Under the pieces are notes generated by a model, which was not told where the DNA came from, did not search any database, and worked only from the letters and a program-made list of their open reading frames with translations. The position numbers were made by a program, and so were the translations under genes. DNA of 64,000 nucleotides from Spirosoma taeanense (lineage in GTDB: Bacteria; Bacteroidota; Bacteroidia; Cytophagales; Spirosomataceae): the NCBI RefSeq assembly GCF_013127955.1, contig NZ_CP053435.1, forward strand, positions 4,278,001 through 4,342,000, given 5' to 3'. This document shows positions 53,140-60,932 of the stretch, piece by piece (position 1 is the stretch's first letter; each line of letters starts with the position of its first letter).

Positions 53140-53895
53140 CGAAGTATTGTTCTTTGACATTGTGAAAAATTAGACTCAACGCTCTTATCCGAGACTCAAT
53201 TTCTTAGTTATGAGCCGATTGTGTGTAGTTTGCCGGGAACCGATTAATGGTCAGAAGCAAAAGTATTGTGGTAACACATGCAAGCAGAAGGATCATTACC
53301 ATCGGGTAAAAGCGCAGACGAATACCTATCATTCGCAAACAATCAGATCACTTGACCGAAAGGTGAAGCTGATTCAGTTATTTGTCGGGCGATGTAATCG
53401 CTGTGGCTATTCGGCAAACGTAGCAGCACTGCATTTTCATCATACTGATTCGTATCAAAAGTTGTTCAAACTGGATTCCCGTATTCTTTCTAATAAGAAA
53501 TAGAGTTCAATCATTGACGAAGCTTCAAAGTGCGAATTGTTGTGTTCAAACTGTCATGCTGAAGTACACAATCCTGAGTTATCCTTTCACAATGTGCAAC
53601 GAATAGTCGCTGGTGCCTCCCGTGAGAAATCACAGGATGAGCAGGGGGTTAATTCAGGGAAACCTTAACGGCAGTTTTTCAGAACTGTGCTGCTGGCAAT
53701 CCTGAGCCAAATTAGGTGAATGGTTTTTGAACGGTCCGCCGTTCTGGTAGCCTAAACGGTGCAGAGACTAAGAAGTGAGGAGACCGACCAATACGCTTCT
53801 ACAAACGCCCCCCGCCCTAACGATTAATCGGTACTGAACCGGTTAGACGAGGGTGATGAGATAGTCCAACTACTTTGGGAAACCAAAGGAAAGTG
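53140..53895 (+). ncRNA. Group I self-splicing intron inserted 3' of the tRNA anticodon
   Basis: The core elements occur in order: P (TTCAGGGAAACCT, about 53653-53665), Q (AATCCTGAGCCAAAT, 53698-53712), R (GGTGCAGAGACTA, 53758-53770) and S (GATGAGATAGTCC, 53855-53867). GACTA of R (53766-53770) pairs with TAGTC of S (53862-53866) as P7. P9 is CTTTGG-GAAA-CCAAAG (53873-53888). The guide is ATTGTGA at 53159-53165: GTGA pairs with exon TCAT (P1, with G-U at the splice site) and ATT pairs with the 3' exon AAT (P10). The intron ends in G (53895). It carries an HNH endonuclease frame between P1 and the core. No self-splicing data exist here; the call rests on these motifs. Confidence 0.92.
53210..53668 (+). 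pseudogene. Intron-encoded HNH homing endonuclease, interrupted by an in-frame TAG
   Basis: The frame from ATG 53210 encodes 97 residues to a TAG at 53501-53503, then stays open in the same frame to TAA 53666-53668 (152 codons in all). The first part has two zinc-finger-like Cys pairs (CVVCREP, KYCGNTCKQKD), then CNRCGYSANVAALHFHHTD. The part after the TAG completes the HNH fold: KCELLCSNCHAEVHNPELSF. The TAG sits where related HNH proteins usually have Trp, so a single TGG-to-TAG change explains it. The C-terminal codons overlap the intron's P element, as is common for group I intron ORFs. As it stands the endonuclease should be inactive unless the amber codon is read through. Confidence 0.85.
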
Positions 53896-53934
53896 AATCA
53901 GTAAGTCCCAGGTTCGAGTCCTGGCTGGCCCACC

Positions 53935-53966
53935 AAAACACCTCCCCAGGGAGGTGTTTTGTTTTT
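53935..53966 (+). terminator. Rho-independent terminator of the tRNA gene
   Basis: Arms AAAACACCTCCC (53935-53946) and GGGAGGTGTTTT (53949-53960) form a 12-bp stem followed by GTTTTT. It begins at the last base of the tRNA CCA. Confidence 0.92.
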
Positions 53967-54066
53967 CTGTTATCTCTCCAGACAATACATCTCGTTTCCC
54001 CGCCCATCGGCTACAACACAGGAAAGCAGTTTTCAGACAGGATGTCAACAAGCCATGACCGTGCGG

Positions 54067-55251
54067 TCACCGTTGCACCAGTACATTCGGAAACGCTTTC
54101 AGTTGAACCGATTTTTTCGTCAGCAGTGTTCTTTTGGCTTTTTTGTGACGGCGGCCCCACCAGATCAGGAAGCCTGTAACGGGCAGGCTGGCCGCAATCA
54201 GGCTGGCCAGAAACGCAATTATCTTGCCGGGCAGGCCCAGAATAGCGCCAACGTGCACATCATAATTCAGGCGGGCAATTTTGTCGGCTATAGTCAGCGT
54301 TTCGTCGAATCGGTTGTAAAGGTGCTTAACCGGAATTTCTTTCAGCGTGTACTGATCGTAATACCGGTGATCGCCTTTCCAGAACGTGCTGGCATCGGGA
54401 TTCGTGCTGATCGCGATGGATGAGGTTGCAGTTTCCGGATAATGCACTTCTACCGTTTCGGCCATAGGTGTGTGGATCGTCGTCTGGTACCAAAGCCGAT
54501 CCACGACGGGCGCTCCCGGCGCTACCGGCTGTTTAGGGATAATTGAAGTCGGTTCGTAATAAGCTACCTGCGATTCTCCGCCGGACGTAAGCCAGTACAC
54601 CGACCTGGCAAACCACTGGAACCCCCACACCAGGCCCGTAAAAGCCAGTAGCAATAACACACTGGTTACGTAAAAACCCAGCACGTTATGCAGATCGTAG
54701 TTTCGTCGTTTCCAGGAGGCCTGCCACTTAACAGAGAAGCGCTGTTTGCGGGCGGCTCTGTTCTTCGGCCACCACAACACCATCCCCGAAAGAAGCAGTA
54801 CCACAAAAATTAGGGTCGACGACGCCACAATGGGCTGACCAATCGCAGGAGGCAGCCAAAGGTAGTAGTGTCCCTGCAGTACCTGGTAGAAGAAGTCATG
54901 GCTCATGTCCTGCACATGAAGCACTTTTCCTGAATACGGATTGACGTAAGCCAGATAATAGTAGGTCGGTTCGTAGTGGTAATACGATAGAATAGCAGCC
55001 CGACCGCCGGTCCGGTAAGTAACGCTGTGCAGGCTCTTTCCGGGTAATAGCTGATGGGCAATAGCCTGCATCTGCGACGGAGAAAGTACGGGCCGGGCTT
55101 CAGTTGGTACGTACCGGTACGACTGTGTCAGGTCTTCGATCTCTGTTTTGAAGGCATACAGACAACCCGTTACGGCAACAATAAACACGACCAGTCCAGA
55201 TGCCAGGCCGAGCCAGAGATGAATTTTACCAACCGCTTTCTTCACGTTCAT
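54067..55251 (-). CDS. PepSY-domain membrane protein (PiuB-like, iron-regulated type)
   Basis: A 394-residue inner-membrane protein of the PepSY_TM family with about four membrane helices: the first at residues about 10-32 (GKIHLWLGLASGLVVFIVAV), others near 140-160, 190-215 and 345-365. Its opening VGKIHLWLGLASG and the stretch WKRRNYDLHNVLGFY carry His residues likely to hold haem or metal. Relatives sit next to siderophore receptors and are thought to help reduce or release iron from siderophores. Here it follows a siderophore receptor gene by 90 bp on the same strand, which supports that role. Confidence 0.9.
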   Translation of the reverse strand: MNVKKAVGKIHLWLGLASGLVVFIVAVTGCLYAFKTEIEDLTQSYRYVPTEARPVLSPSQMQAIAHQLLPGKSLHSVTYRTGGRAAILSYYHYEPTYYYLAYVNPYSGKVLHVQDMSHDFFYQVLQGHYYLWLPPAIGQPIVASSTLIFVVLLLSGMVLWWPKNRAARKQRFSVKWQASWKRRNYDLHNVLGFYVTSVLLLLAFTGLVWGFQWFARSVYWLTSGGESQVAYYEPTSIIPKQPVAPGAPVVDRLWYQTTIHTPMAETVEVHYPETATSSIAISTNPDASTFWKGDHRYYDQYTLKEIPVKHLYNRFDETLTIADKIARLNYDVHVGAILGLPGKIIAFLASLIAASLPVTGFLIWWGRRHKKAKRTLLTKKSVQLKAFPNVLVQR

Positions 55252-55279
55252 ACCGAAATGGGTTGATCAGTATTTGATA

Positions 55280-55326
55280 AATTGGATAACTGATAGCCGG
55301 ATGATGTGTCTACCAGTTATCCAATT
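55280..55326. repeat. Perfect 13-bp inverted repeat between receptor and PepSY genes
   Basis: Arms AATTGGATAACTG (55280-55292) and CAGTTATCCAATT (55314-55326) enclose 21 nt. On the minus-strand transcript the hairpin is followed by TATC rather than a U-tract. It may lower expression of the PepSY gene relative to the receptor gene or stabilise the receptor mRNA. Confidence 0.6.
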
Positions 55327-55341
55327 CCTGTACTGTCGTTC

Positions 55342-57768
55342 TTAAAACGTATAGGTTACGTTCCCTACGAAGCTGCGTAGCTTCTGCGGGTTCATGGTCG
55401 TGTACCCAATCCAGTAGCGCTGGTTGGTAAAGTTATCGACTTTAACCGACAGACGAATTTTCTTAAGATCATAAAACGCCGAGGCATTCAGCACGGTATA
55501 GGCTGGCAGGGTAAATACGCCCTGGCTGACGCTGTTCTGAATTTTATTATCGCTGGCGTAATTCCCACCAATCCCAAAACCTAATCCGTTAATCAGATAA
55601 CCGGGCAGTCGGTAACTCACCCACAGGTTAGCCAGATAAGGTGATGAGGCCGTGGTAGGACGCCGACCGTTCACATCTTCGGATGCCCGCACAAGGCGCG
55701 AGTCGTTGTAGCTGAAACCACCCACGATATTCAGGCCTTGAACCGGATTGGCCACGACATCCAGTTCAACGCCCCTGCTCGTCTGGCTACCGTCCTGGGT
55801 CTGGGCAAAGCGGGCAGCCGCCAGCGGGTTTGGATCGGTACGCAGGATATTTTTAACCTGAATATCGTAGTAACTGATGGTTGTGGTTAAACGCCCGCCA
55901 AATGTGTTCAGTTTCACCCCGGCCTCAAACTGGTTGGCTTGCTCCAGTTTGGCAAACCGCTGGGTCAGGCTGTCGGCATCCGTTACGTCATACGCGTTGT
56001 ACACCCCTCGGTTGTTGAAACTATTCTGGTAATTGGCAAACAGCGACACCTTGTCCTTAACCGGCTGATACACCAGCCCGAACTTTGGCGAAAAAGCCGT
56101 TTGCTGATAACCCGCTACGGCGGCTCCTTCTGTTCCTCCTTTGTTGTTGAAGTGATCGACCCGCAGCGCAGCCAGTATACTTAGCTTATCGGTCAGGTTC
56201 AGCACATCAGAAACAAAGGCACTCGACGTCTCGCGGATGCCCGTAACCGGGTAAGTAAAGTCCGGCGCCTTGCTGGCGTAAAGCGCGGTCAGGGCAGCGC
56301 CGTTGAACTTGCTGTAGTCAAAGTCTGCAGCAATAGGCACCGTATCGAACGTACTCCCGAAGAATAACTGGTTGGCGTTTACGTGCAGATAGTCGAGCCC
56401 CAGCACAATCCGGTTACGCAGGCTGCCCAAGTGAAAATCACCGTTGAACAACTGCTGCACTTCAAACACATCGTTGGTGCTGTTACGTGTCGACTGGTCG
56501 GCCCGGACAAGATTGTTTACGCCCGGCGTAGTGCCCGGAATGATGTAAAAGTAAGGGCCGAATCCGTTTGAAAAACTATGGCTCGAACTGATGTTGGTCG
56601 ATGACGTAAACGAGGGCGAAATCTGGTAATTCACCTGACCAAACAGGTTGGTACTGCGCGACTGCTGCGTCAGGCCGCTGCCCATGTAAGAGTTGCGGTA
56701 ATCAATGGCGAGCTGATCGGCCCGGGTTGCGCCGAGCGTGTAGCCCGGAACGTAGAAGAAGAGAATCTGCTTGCCCACGTTCTCGGAGCGGTACATCTCG
56801 GCGTCGAGCCGAATGGACAGCCTCTCGCTGGGCCTGAACGACAAGCTGGGTGCCAGCGCAACATTCCGGCCGAAGCCTACCGTTTGAAAGGTGCCCTGGT
56901 GTGTGAAGGCGGTATTGACCCGCAACAACAGGTTGCGATTTTTGGTCAGCGGGGCATTCACGTCGGCGCTGACCCGCTGAAAATCGTAGTTACCTGCCGA
57001 TACAGCCACTTCGCCCCCGAAGGTTTCATAAGGTTTCTTGGTTACCCGGTTGATCAGCCCGCCGTAGGACGTCAGCGCGCTGCCAAACAGCGTAGCCGAT
57101 GGTCCTTTGATTGTTTCCAGTTTTTCGAGATTAACGGCGTCTATGTCGCTCGTTACGTTACCGGCCAGCCCGTTCCGCAATTGGCTCTGCACAATAAAAC
57201 CGCGGGTGTTGTAGTATCCCCCGCCATCGCCCGCGCGTCCGGTGGCTTCCCACATCCGCTGAACACCGGGAGCGTTGCGCAGGGCATCGTCCACCGAGAA
57301 AACCAGCTGCTCCTTCAGTAATTCCTTGCCGACACTGTTATATACCTGCGGGTTTTCCAGGTTCTTGAGCGGCATCTTGGAAACGTAATCGCCTGAGGTT
57401 CTGGCAAACCGATTGGTCAGGCTTCCGCTAACAATCACCTCCTGCAATTGAGCCGTATTCTCGGCCAGCACAAAATCGAGGCTTGCGTTCTCGCCCTGCC
57501 CCAGCGTAATGACTTTTTCGGCTGTTTTCAGACCCACGGCCGACACCTGCACAGTGTACGTACCCGCCTTAACCCGGCTAAGGGTGTATGCCCCTTTATC
57601 GTTAGTGATGGCCCCCTGGCTTTTTCCTTTCAAACTGACGGTAACAGCCTCAGCCGGGTTACCGTCCGACGTAGTTACGTTTCCCTGCAACGTTGCTACC
57701 GGCTGAGCCTGTGCAGCCAGGGGAAGGAAGCAGCCTATGAATACGTATAATTTTATGAATCGTCGCAT
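55342..57768 (-). CDS. TonB-dependent siderophore receptor
   Basis: An 808-residue outer-membrane receptor starting at MRRFIKLYVFIGCFLPLAAQ (ATG at 57768; 12 more open codons upstream lack a signal). After the signal peptide comes a CarboxypepD_reg-like domain (TLQGNVTTSDGNPAEAVTVS, about residues 25-105), then the plug (about 115-240; DDALRNAPGVQRMWEATGRA, LEKLETIKGPSATLFGSALT) and a 22-strand barrel ending in Phe (SFVGNVTYTF). The plug motifs fit the TonB-siderophore class (FhuA/FpvA-like) and the C-terminal RYWIGYTTMNPQKLRSFVGN is typical of that class. It imports a ferric siderophore with TonB energy. The ligand is unknown. Confidence 0.93.
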   Translation of the reverse strand: MRRFIKLYVFIGCFLPLAAQAQPVATLQGNVTTSDGNPAEAVTVSLKGKSQGAITNDKGAYTLSRVKAGTYTVQVSAVGLKTAEKVITLGQGENASLDFVLAENTAQLQEVIVSGSLTNRFARTSGDYVSKMPLKNLENPQVYNSVGKELLKEQLVFSVDDALRNAPGVQRMWEATGRAGDGGGYYNTRGFIVQSQLRNGLAGNVTSDIDAVNLEKLETIKGPSATLFGSALTSYGGLINRVTKKPYETFGGEVAVSAGNYDFQRVSADVNAPLTKNRNLLLRVNTAFTHQGTFQTVGFGRNVALAPSLSFRPSERLSIRLDAEMYRSENVGKQILFFYVPGYTLGATRADQLAIDYRNSYMGSGLTQQSRSTNLFGQVNYQISPSFTSSTNISSSHSFSNGFGPYFYIIPGTTPGVNNLVRADQSTRNSTNDVFEVQQLFNGDFHLGSLRNRIVLGLDYLHVNANQLFFGSTFDTVPIAADFDYSKFNGAALTALYASKAPDFTYPVTGIRETSSAFVSDVLNLTDKLSILAALRVDHFNNKGGTEGAAVAGYQQTAFSPKFGLVYQPVKDKVSLFANYQNSFNNRGVYNAYDVTDADSLTQRFAKLEQANQFEAGVKLNTFGGRLTTTISYYDIQVKNILRTDPNPLAAARFAQTQDGSQTSRGVELDVVANPVQGLNIVGGFSYNDSRLVRASEDVNGRRPTTASSPYLANLWVSYRLPGYLINGLGFGIGGNYASDNKIQNSVSQGVFTLPAYTVLNASAFYDLKKIRLSVKVDNFTNQRYWIGYTTMNPQKLRSFVGNVTYTF

Positions 57769-57823
57769 GAATTTGACTTCCGTTGATTTCTGACTGCAAA
57801 ACAAGTCATGGATTACGGCGCAT

Positions 57824-57831
57824 CAAAATTA
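57824..57831 (-). promoter_or_regulatory. Candidate -7 box of the siderophore receptor gene
   Basis: Read on the minus strand this is TAATTTTG, fitting TAnnTTTG, about 55 bp before the receptor start, in AT-rich DNA (57820-57900). No good -33 box was found. The adjoining AT-rich sequence could hold a Fur-type site but I could not identify a convincing 19-bp match. Confidence 0.4.
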
Positions 57832-57925
57832 TTTGTAATTATTCTAAATAAACTTTATTTCTGCTTAACACTTTAATTGTCTTATCTACTTTTTTAGGTA
57901 TAAAATGCAATTGTTTAGACGCACG

Positions 57926-57966
57926 AAAGCCGGGCAGCCAATCCGGATGATTAGCGGCCCGGCTTT
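57926..57966. terminator. Hairpin terminator at the end of the multi-PAS kinase gene
   Basis: Arms AAAGCCGGGC (57926-57935) and GCCCGGCTTT (57957-57966) form a 10-bp stem starting 3 bp after the minus-strand kinase stop. On the plus strand it is followed by a T-run; on the minus strand only the stem's own TTT follows, so strength in the kinase direction is moderate. Confidence 0.55.
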
Positions 57967-57968
57967 TT

Positions 57969-60602
57969 TTACAACGCGTCTGCAAGAGGCAGATAGATTG
58001 AAAAGGTTGCGCCTTCGTTGGGACGGCCTTCGGCCAGGATATACCCGGAGTGATTTTCAACTACTTTTTTAACAATCGCCAGTCCGATACCCGTACCCGG
58101 ATACTTTCCCCGGCCATGTAATCGCTGAAACGCCCCGAAAATTCGTTCGGCCTCAGTTGAATCGAAGCCAATTCCATTATCGATTACCTGAACAAGGCCA
58201 TACATCGCATGGCTGGTATGCCTGTCTACATTCGTCGGCAGCTGCTGTCGGGCTACGGTCTGGCTGCGGATCTGAATATGCGGTCGGATGCCGGGCCGGG
58301 TAAATTTCAGCGCGTTGGTAAGTACGTTCTGGAAAAGCTGCGCTAACTGCGTCGCATCGCCGGGCACCACAAAAAGCTCATCTACCTCAACGCGGGCCTG
58401 TTTTTCCTGGATAGCCATGTCCAGCACTGATAATACCTCGCCGACAACCCTGCTCAACGGCTGCGGCTGCAGCGCCTGTAATTTTGTCGTCAGGCGGGAA
58501 TAGGCCAGCAGATCATGTATCAGCATCGACATCCGGGTTGAGGCTGATTCCATCCGGTCAATCAGGTCGGCGCCTTCGTCACCCAGCGCCGTTGCATAAG
58601 TCTTTTTCAGAATATTGCCGAATGAGGTAATCTTCCGCAGGGGTTCCTGCAAATCGTGGGAGGCTACGTAAGCAAACTCCTGCAGATTCTCATTCGAGCG
58701 TCTCAGTTCGTCGACGAGTTTACGCTGGCGTTCCTCCAGCAGCTTGGTTTCGGTGATGTCCGTGAACGAAACGACCAGGTTATTCGCGTTGATTCGATTG
58801 GACGTAAAATCATACCAGCCTTCCATCCGGTCGCAGTACAGTTTCAATTGTTTCCGAATCGGGTTGCCAGTCGTGAGGGCATAGACATTCTGAGGGAAGG
58901 AGCCTTCAGTTCTTGACGATGGGAACAACGTAAGCAGCGTGTTTCCGATCAGTTCATCCAGGGGAACATTGTTGATGCGGGATGCCGCCTGATTAGCCAG
59001 CAGGTAGCGGAAATCAAGTATTTCGCCCTGGTCATCACGCATCGCTTCGAGCAGAATAATTCCATTGAGGGAAGCATCCAGAACGCCTTTAAGCTGCTGG
59101 GCATATTTTTCGGCCTTTTCGGCGATCCGTCGCCCTTCGGAAACATCGACATAGGTTACGACCAGACCATCTTCCATCTTCTGAGCCGATATTTTCATCC
59201 ACTCCTGAATGTGCTGGTACTCGTAATAAAAGTCCGTGACCAGCGGCTCGCCGGTTTCGACAACCTTAACGTATTGGGCAAACAGGCCCTGCTCCCGGCT
59301 GAAGGGATACAGAGTCAGCAGGTTTGACCCGGTCCCGTCGTAGCCAACCGTCCGGATCATATTCTGCCGACCAGCCTCATTACTGCGGGCAATCCGGAAG
59401 TCAACAATTTCACCGGCTTCGTTCCGGATGGATTCGGCCAGATAGATAAAGCTGTCGGAGTTGTTGAGAATCGTTTCCAGCGTTTGGGACTGAGTCTCAA
59501 CCTCTTTAAGCGTGCGCTTATAGGAAGTTATATCTTTACCGATCGACACAAACCCATCGAGTACCTTACTGGCCGATACGTCCAGCCAGCGGGTAATGCC
59601 GTCTTCCTGTCCGGTCAGAATCCGCTCCATTCGCAGCGGCATACCGGTTTCAACCAGCCGTCTGTACTGATCGAACAGGTCCGGCGTCGTTTCAAGCGCT
59701 TTAAATGGCGTTTGTCGTATGCCGTCTTTCGACAATCCGCTCAGTTGACCGGAAACATCACTGCATAACACCCCCCTGAAATCGGTGATGCCGCCTGACT
59801 CATCCCGAACGCACTGGTATACGGTTATGTAATCCTGGGTGCTCTGCATGATTGCGTCCAGCAGAGCCGCCTGCTCTTCCACCTGTTGCTTGGCCCGGTA
59901 GGTTTCGGTTGTCCGGTTAAAGGTCAGCAGCAGCTGATGCCCAAACCGGGAAGCGGCTATATCAAACGCCGTGTCGAGACCTTTATAATAGTGCTCTGCC
60001 CGAAAGGGCGGGTCCCCTTCCATAACCCCTTTATAGCGCGCAAAGAGGCCACTTGTTTTACTCTCCGGATTCCATTCGGATAGCAGCTGACCAACCGGAA
60101 TTCCATCCTGATACCATGTCGACAGGTGACTATCCGTATCATACAGGGCAGCCAGGCGAAAATCCACGAGCTGGTTCTGCGAATCAACAACCGGGTCCAG
60201 CACAGCCACCGCCAGGTGATTGATGGCCAGTATGTGTCTGCCCAAAGCCGTCGGCAGAGCTTCCGTTTCCCGGGCTGCCTGCAGACGGATTGTCAGCCAG
60301 TCGCCTAACGGATTTATCTCGTAGCCAATCCGTTTAGTTGACTGGGTCAAATAGCCAAGGGTACTCTCGCCGGTCTGCCGGGTGCAGGCCAGATGCGTAT
60401 ATAAGGTTTGGTCAGGCAGTATCTGAGCCAGGAGCGTTCCCGTTGCGGGTGCGCTGTCGAGCCCAAGCAGGGTTAAGGCAGATGGATTGAGAAACCCCAG
60501 CTCGACTGCTGATGGCTCGTTTTCGTCGTCTAAACGACAAACAACCATAGCATCCGAAGCATGTCGAAAGAGTTGCTCAAGGACGGATACAGAAATAGAC
60601 AT
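57969..60602 (-). CDS. Multi-PAS soluble histidine kinase
   Basis: An 877-residue kinase without membrane helices. About five PAS-type modules occupy residues 1-630, several ending in the usual PAS exit (FVSIGKDITSYKRTL, LVVTYVDVSEGRRI, LVVSFTDITETKLLEERQ). A coiled-coil leads to HisKA with phospho-acceptor H649 in YVASHDLQEPLRKI, then HATPase_c with N box (LFQNVLTNALKFT), G1 (DNGIGFDSTEAERIF) and G2 (GTGIGLAIV). No response regulator lies nearby. It diverges from another multi-PAS kinase with the same H-box. The repeated PAS units suggest sensing of redox, small ligands or light, but no cofactor site is evident. Confidence 0.9.
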   Translation of the reverse strand: MSISVSVLEQLFRHASDAMVVCRLDDENEPSAVELGFLNPSALTLLGLDSAPATGTLLAQILPDQTLYTHLACTRQTGESTLGYLTQSTKRIGYEINPLGDWLTIRLQAARETEALPTALGRHILAINHLAVAVLDPVVDSQNQLVDFRLAALYDTDSHLSTWYQDGIPVGQLLSEWNPESKTSGLFARYKGVMEGDPPFRAEHYYKGLDTAFDIAASRFGHQLLLTFNRTTETYRAKQQVEEQAALLDAIMQSTQDYITVYQCVRDESGGITDFRGVLCSDVSGQLSGLSKDGIRQTPFKALETTPDLFDQYRRLVETGMPLRMERILTGQEDGITRWLDVSASKVLDGFVSIGKDITSYKRTLKEVETQSQTLETILNNSDSFIYLAESIRNEAGEIVDFRIARSNEAGRQNMIRTVGYDGTGSNLLTLYPFSREQGLFAQYVKVVETGEPLVTDFYYEYQHIQEWMKISAQKMEDGLVVTYVDVSEGRRIAEKAEKYAQQLKGVLDASLNGIILLEAMRDDQGEILDFRYLLANQAASRINNVPLDELIGNTLLTLFPSSRTEGSFPQNVYALTTGNPIRKQLKLYCDRMEGWYDFTSNRINANNLVVSFTDITETKLLEERQRKLVDELRRSNENLQEFAYVASHDLQEPLRKITSFGNILKKTYATALGDEGADLIDRMESASTRMSMLIHDLLAYSRLTTKLQALQPQPLSRVVGEVLSVLDMAIQEKQARVEVDELFVVPGDATQLAQLFQNVLTNALKFTRPGIRPHIQIRSQTVARQQLPTNVDRHTSHAMYGLVQVIDNGIGFDSTEAERIFGAFQRLHGRGKYPGTGIGLAIVKKVVENHSGYILAEGRPNEGATFSIYLPLADAL

Positions 60603-60932
60603 TCACCTTGCTTAATTTGGCCGAAAATTAGCGAATAAATATACGGCTTACATGACTAACCCAAAAGTTAGAACGTTAGGGTTTACGCAGCTCTTTAAGA
60701 GACTGCAGCTGCAGCCGGAAAAATTGCGTCTAACGGTTCCGGATAGTCGGGGCTCAGGAAATTAATTCGCGTATGTTTGTAGGTTACTTTGTCCTGCGCC
60801 CGTTATAACCAACAGGCGTTTAGTAAACCCTGGCCCTACAACGTACTACCAGTAAACTATTCAGCGTATTTTAGTGTGCGCCTACATCATTCGTTACGTC
60901 GACCACCCCCGGCGGACCTAAGCTAAACGGAA
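60603..60932. other. Divergent intergenic region between two PAS kinase genes
   Basis: The 330-bp region has no gene. TATGTTTG at 60772-60779 fits the -7 consensus for the rightward kinase without a matching -33 box. A short palindrome (CTGCAGCTGCAG, near 60703-60714) is the only other structure seen. Confidence 0.5.

Larger units (their letters stand above)
53103..53935 (+). tRNA. tRNA with anticodon CAT (probably elongator Met), split by a group I intron
   Basis: The 5' exon is 53103-53139 and the 3' exon 53896-53935; together they form a 77-nt tRNA with encoded CCA. The D stem is ACTC/GAGT, anticodon CAT at 53137-53139 ends the 5' exon, the T arm is CCAGG-TTCGAGT-CCTGG, and the acceptor ends CTGGCCC-A-CCA. 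The anticodon loop after splicing reads CTCATAA. Oddities are a U-U mismatch at acceptor pair 6-67 and a C-U mismatch at pair 27-43. Lack of the C1-A72 mismatch and of three GC pairs in the anticodon stem excludes initiator tRNA. An Ile tRNA with modified CAT cannot be excluded but the exons look most like elongator Met. A strong terminator follows. Confidence 0.9.

Noticed and set aside
53140..53895. Group II intron or genomic-island insertion in the tRNA
   Set aside because: There is no reverse transcriptase and no domain V-like hairpin, integrase or direct repeat of the tRNA 3' end. The P/Q/R/S elements and G-U splice site identify group I instead.
53824..54051. Minus-strand 75-codon frame containing GGPARTRTWDLLIH
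   Set aside because: This peptide arises from translating the antisense of a tRNA T-arm and acceptor end, a well-known spurious ORF. It overlaps the tRNA 3' exon, the intron core and the terminator.
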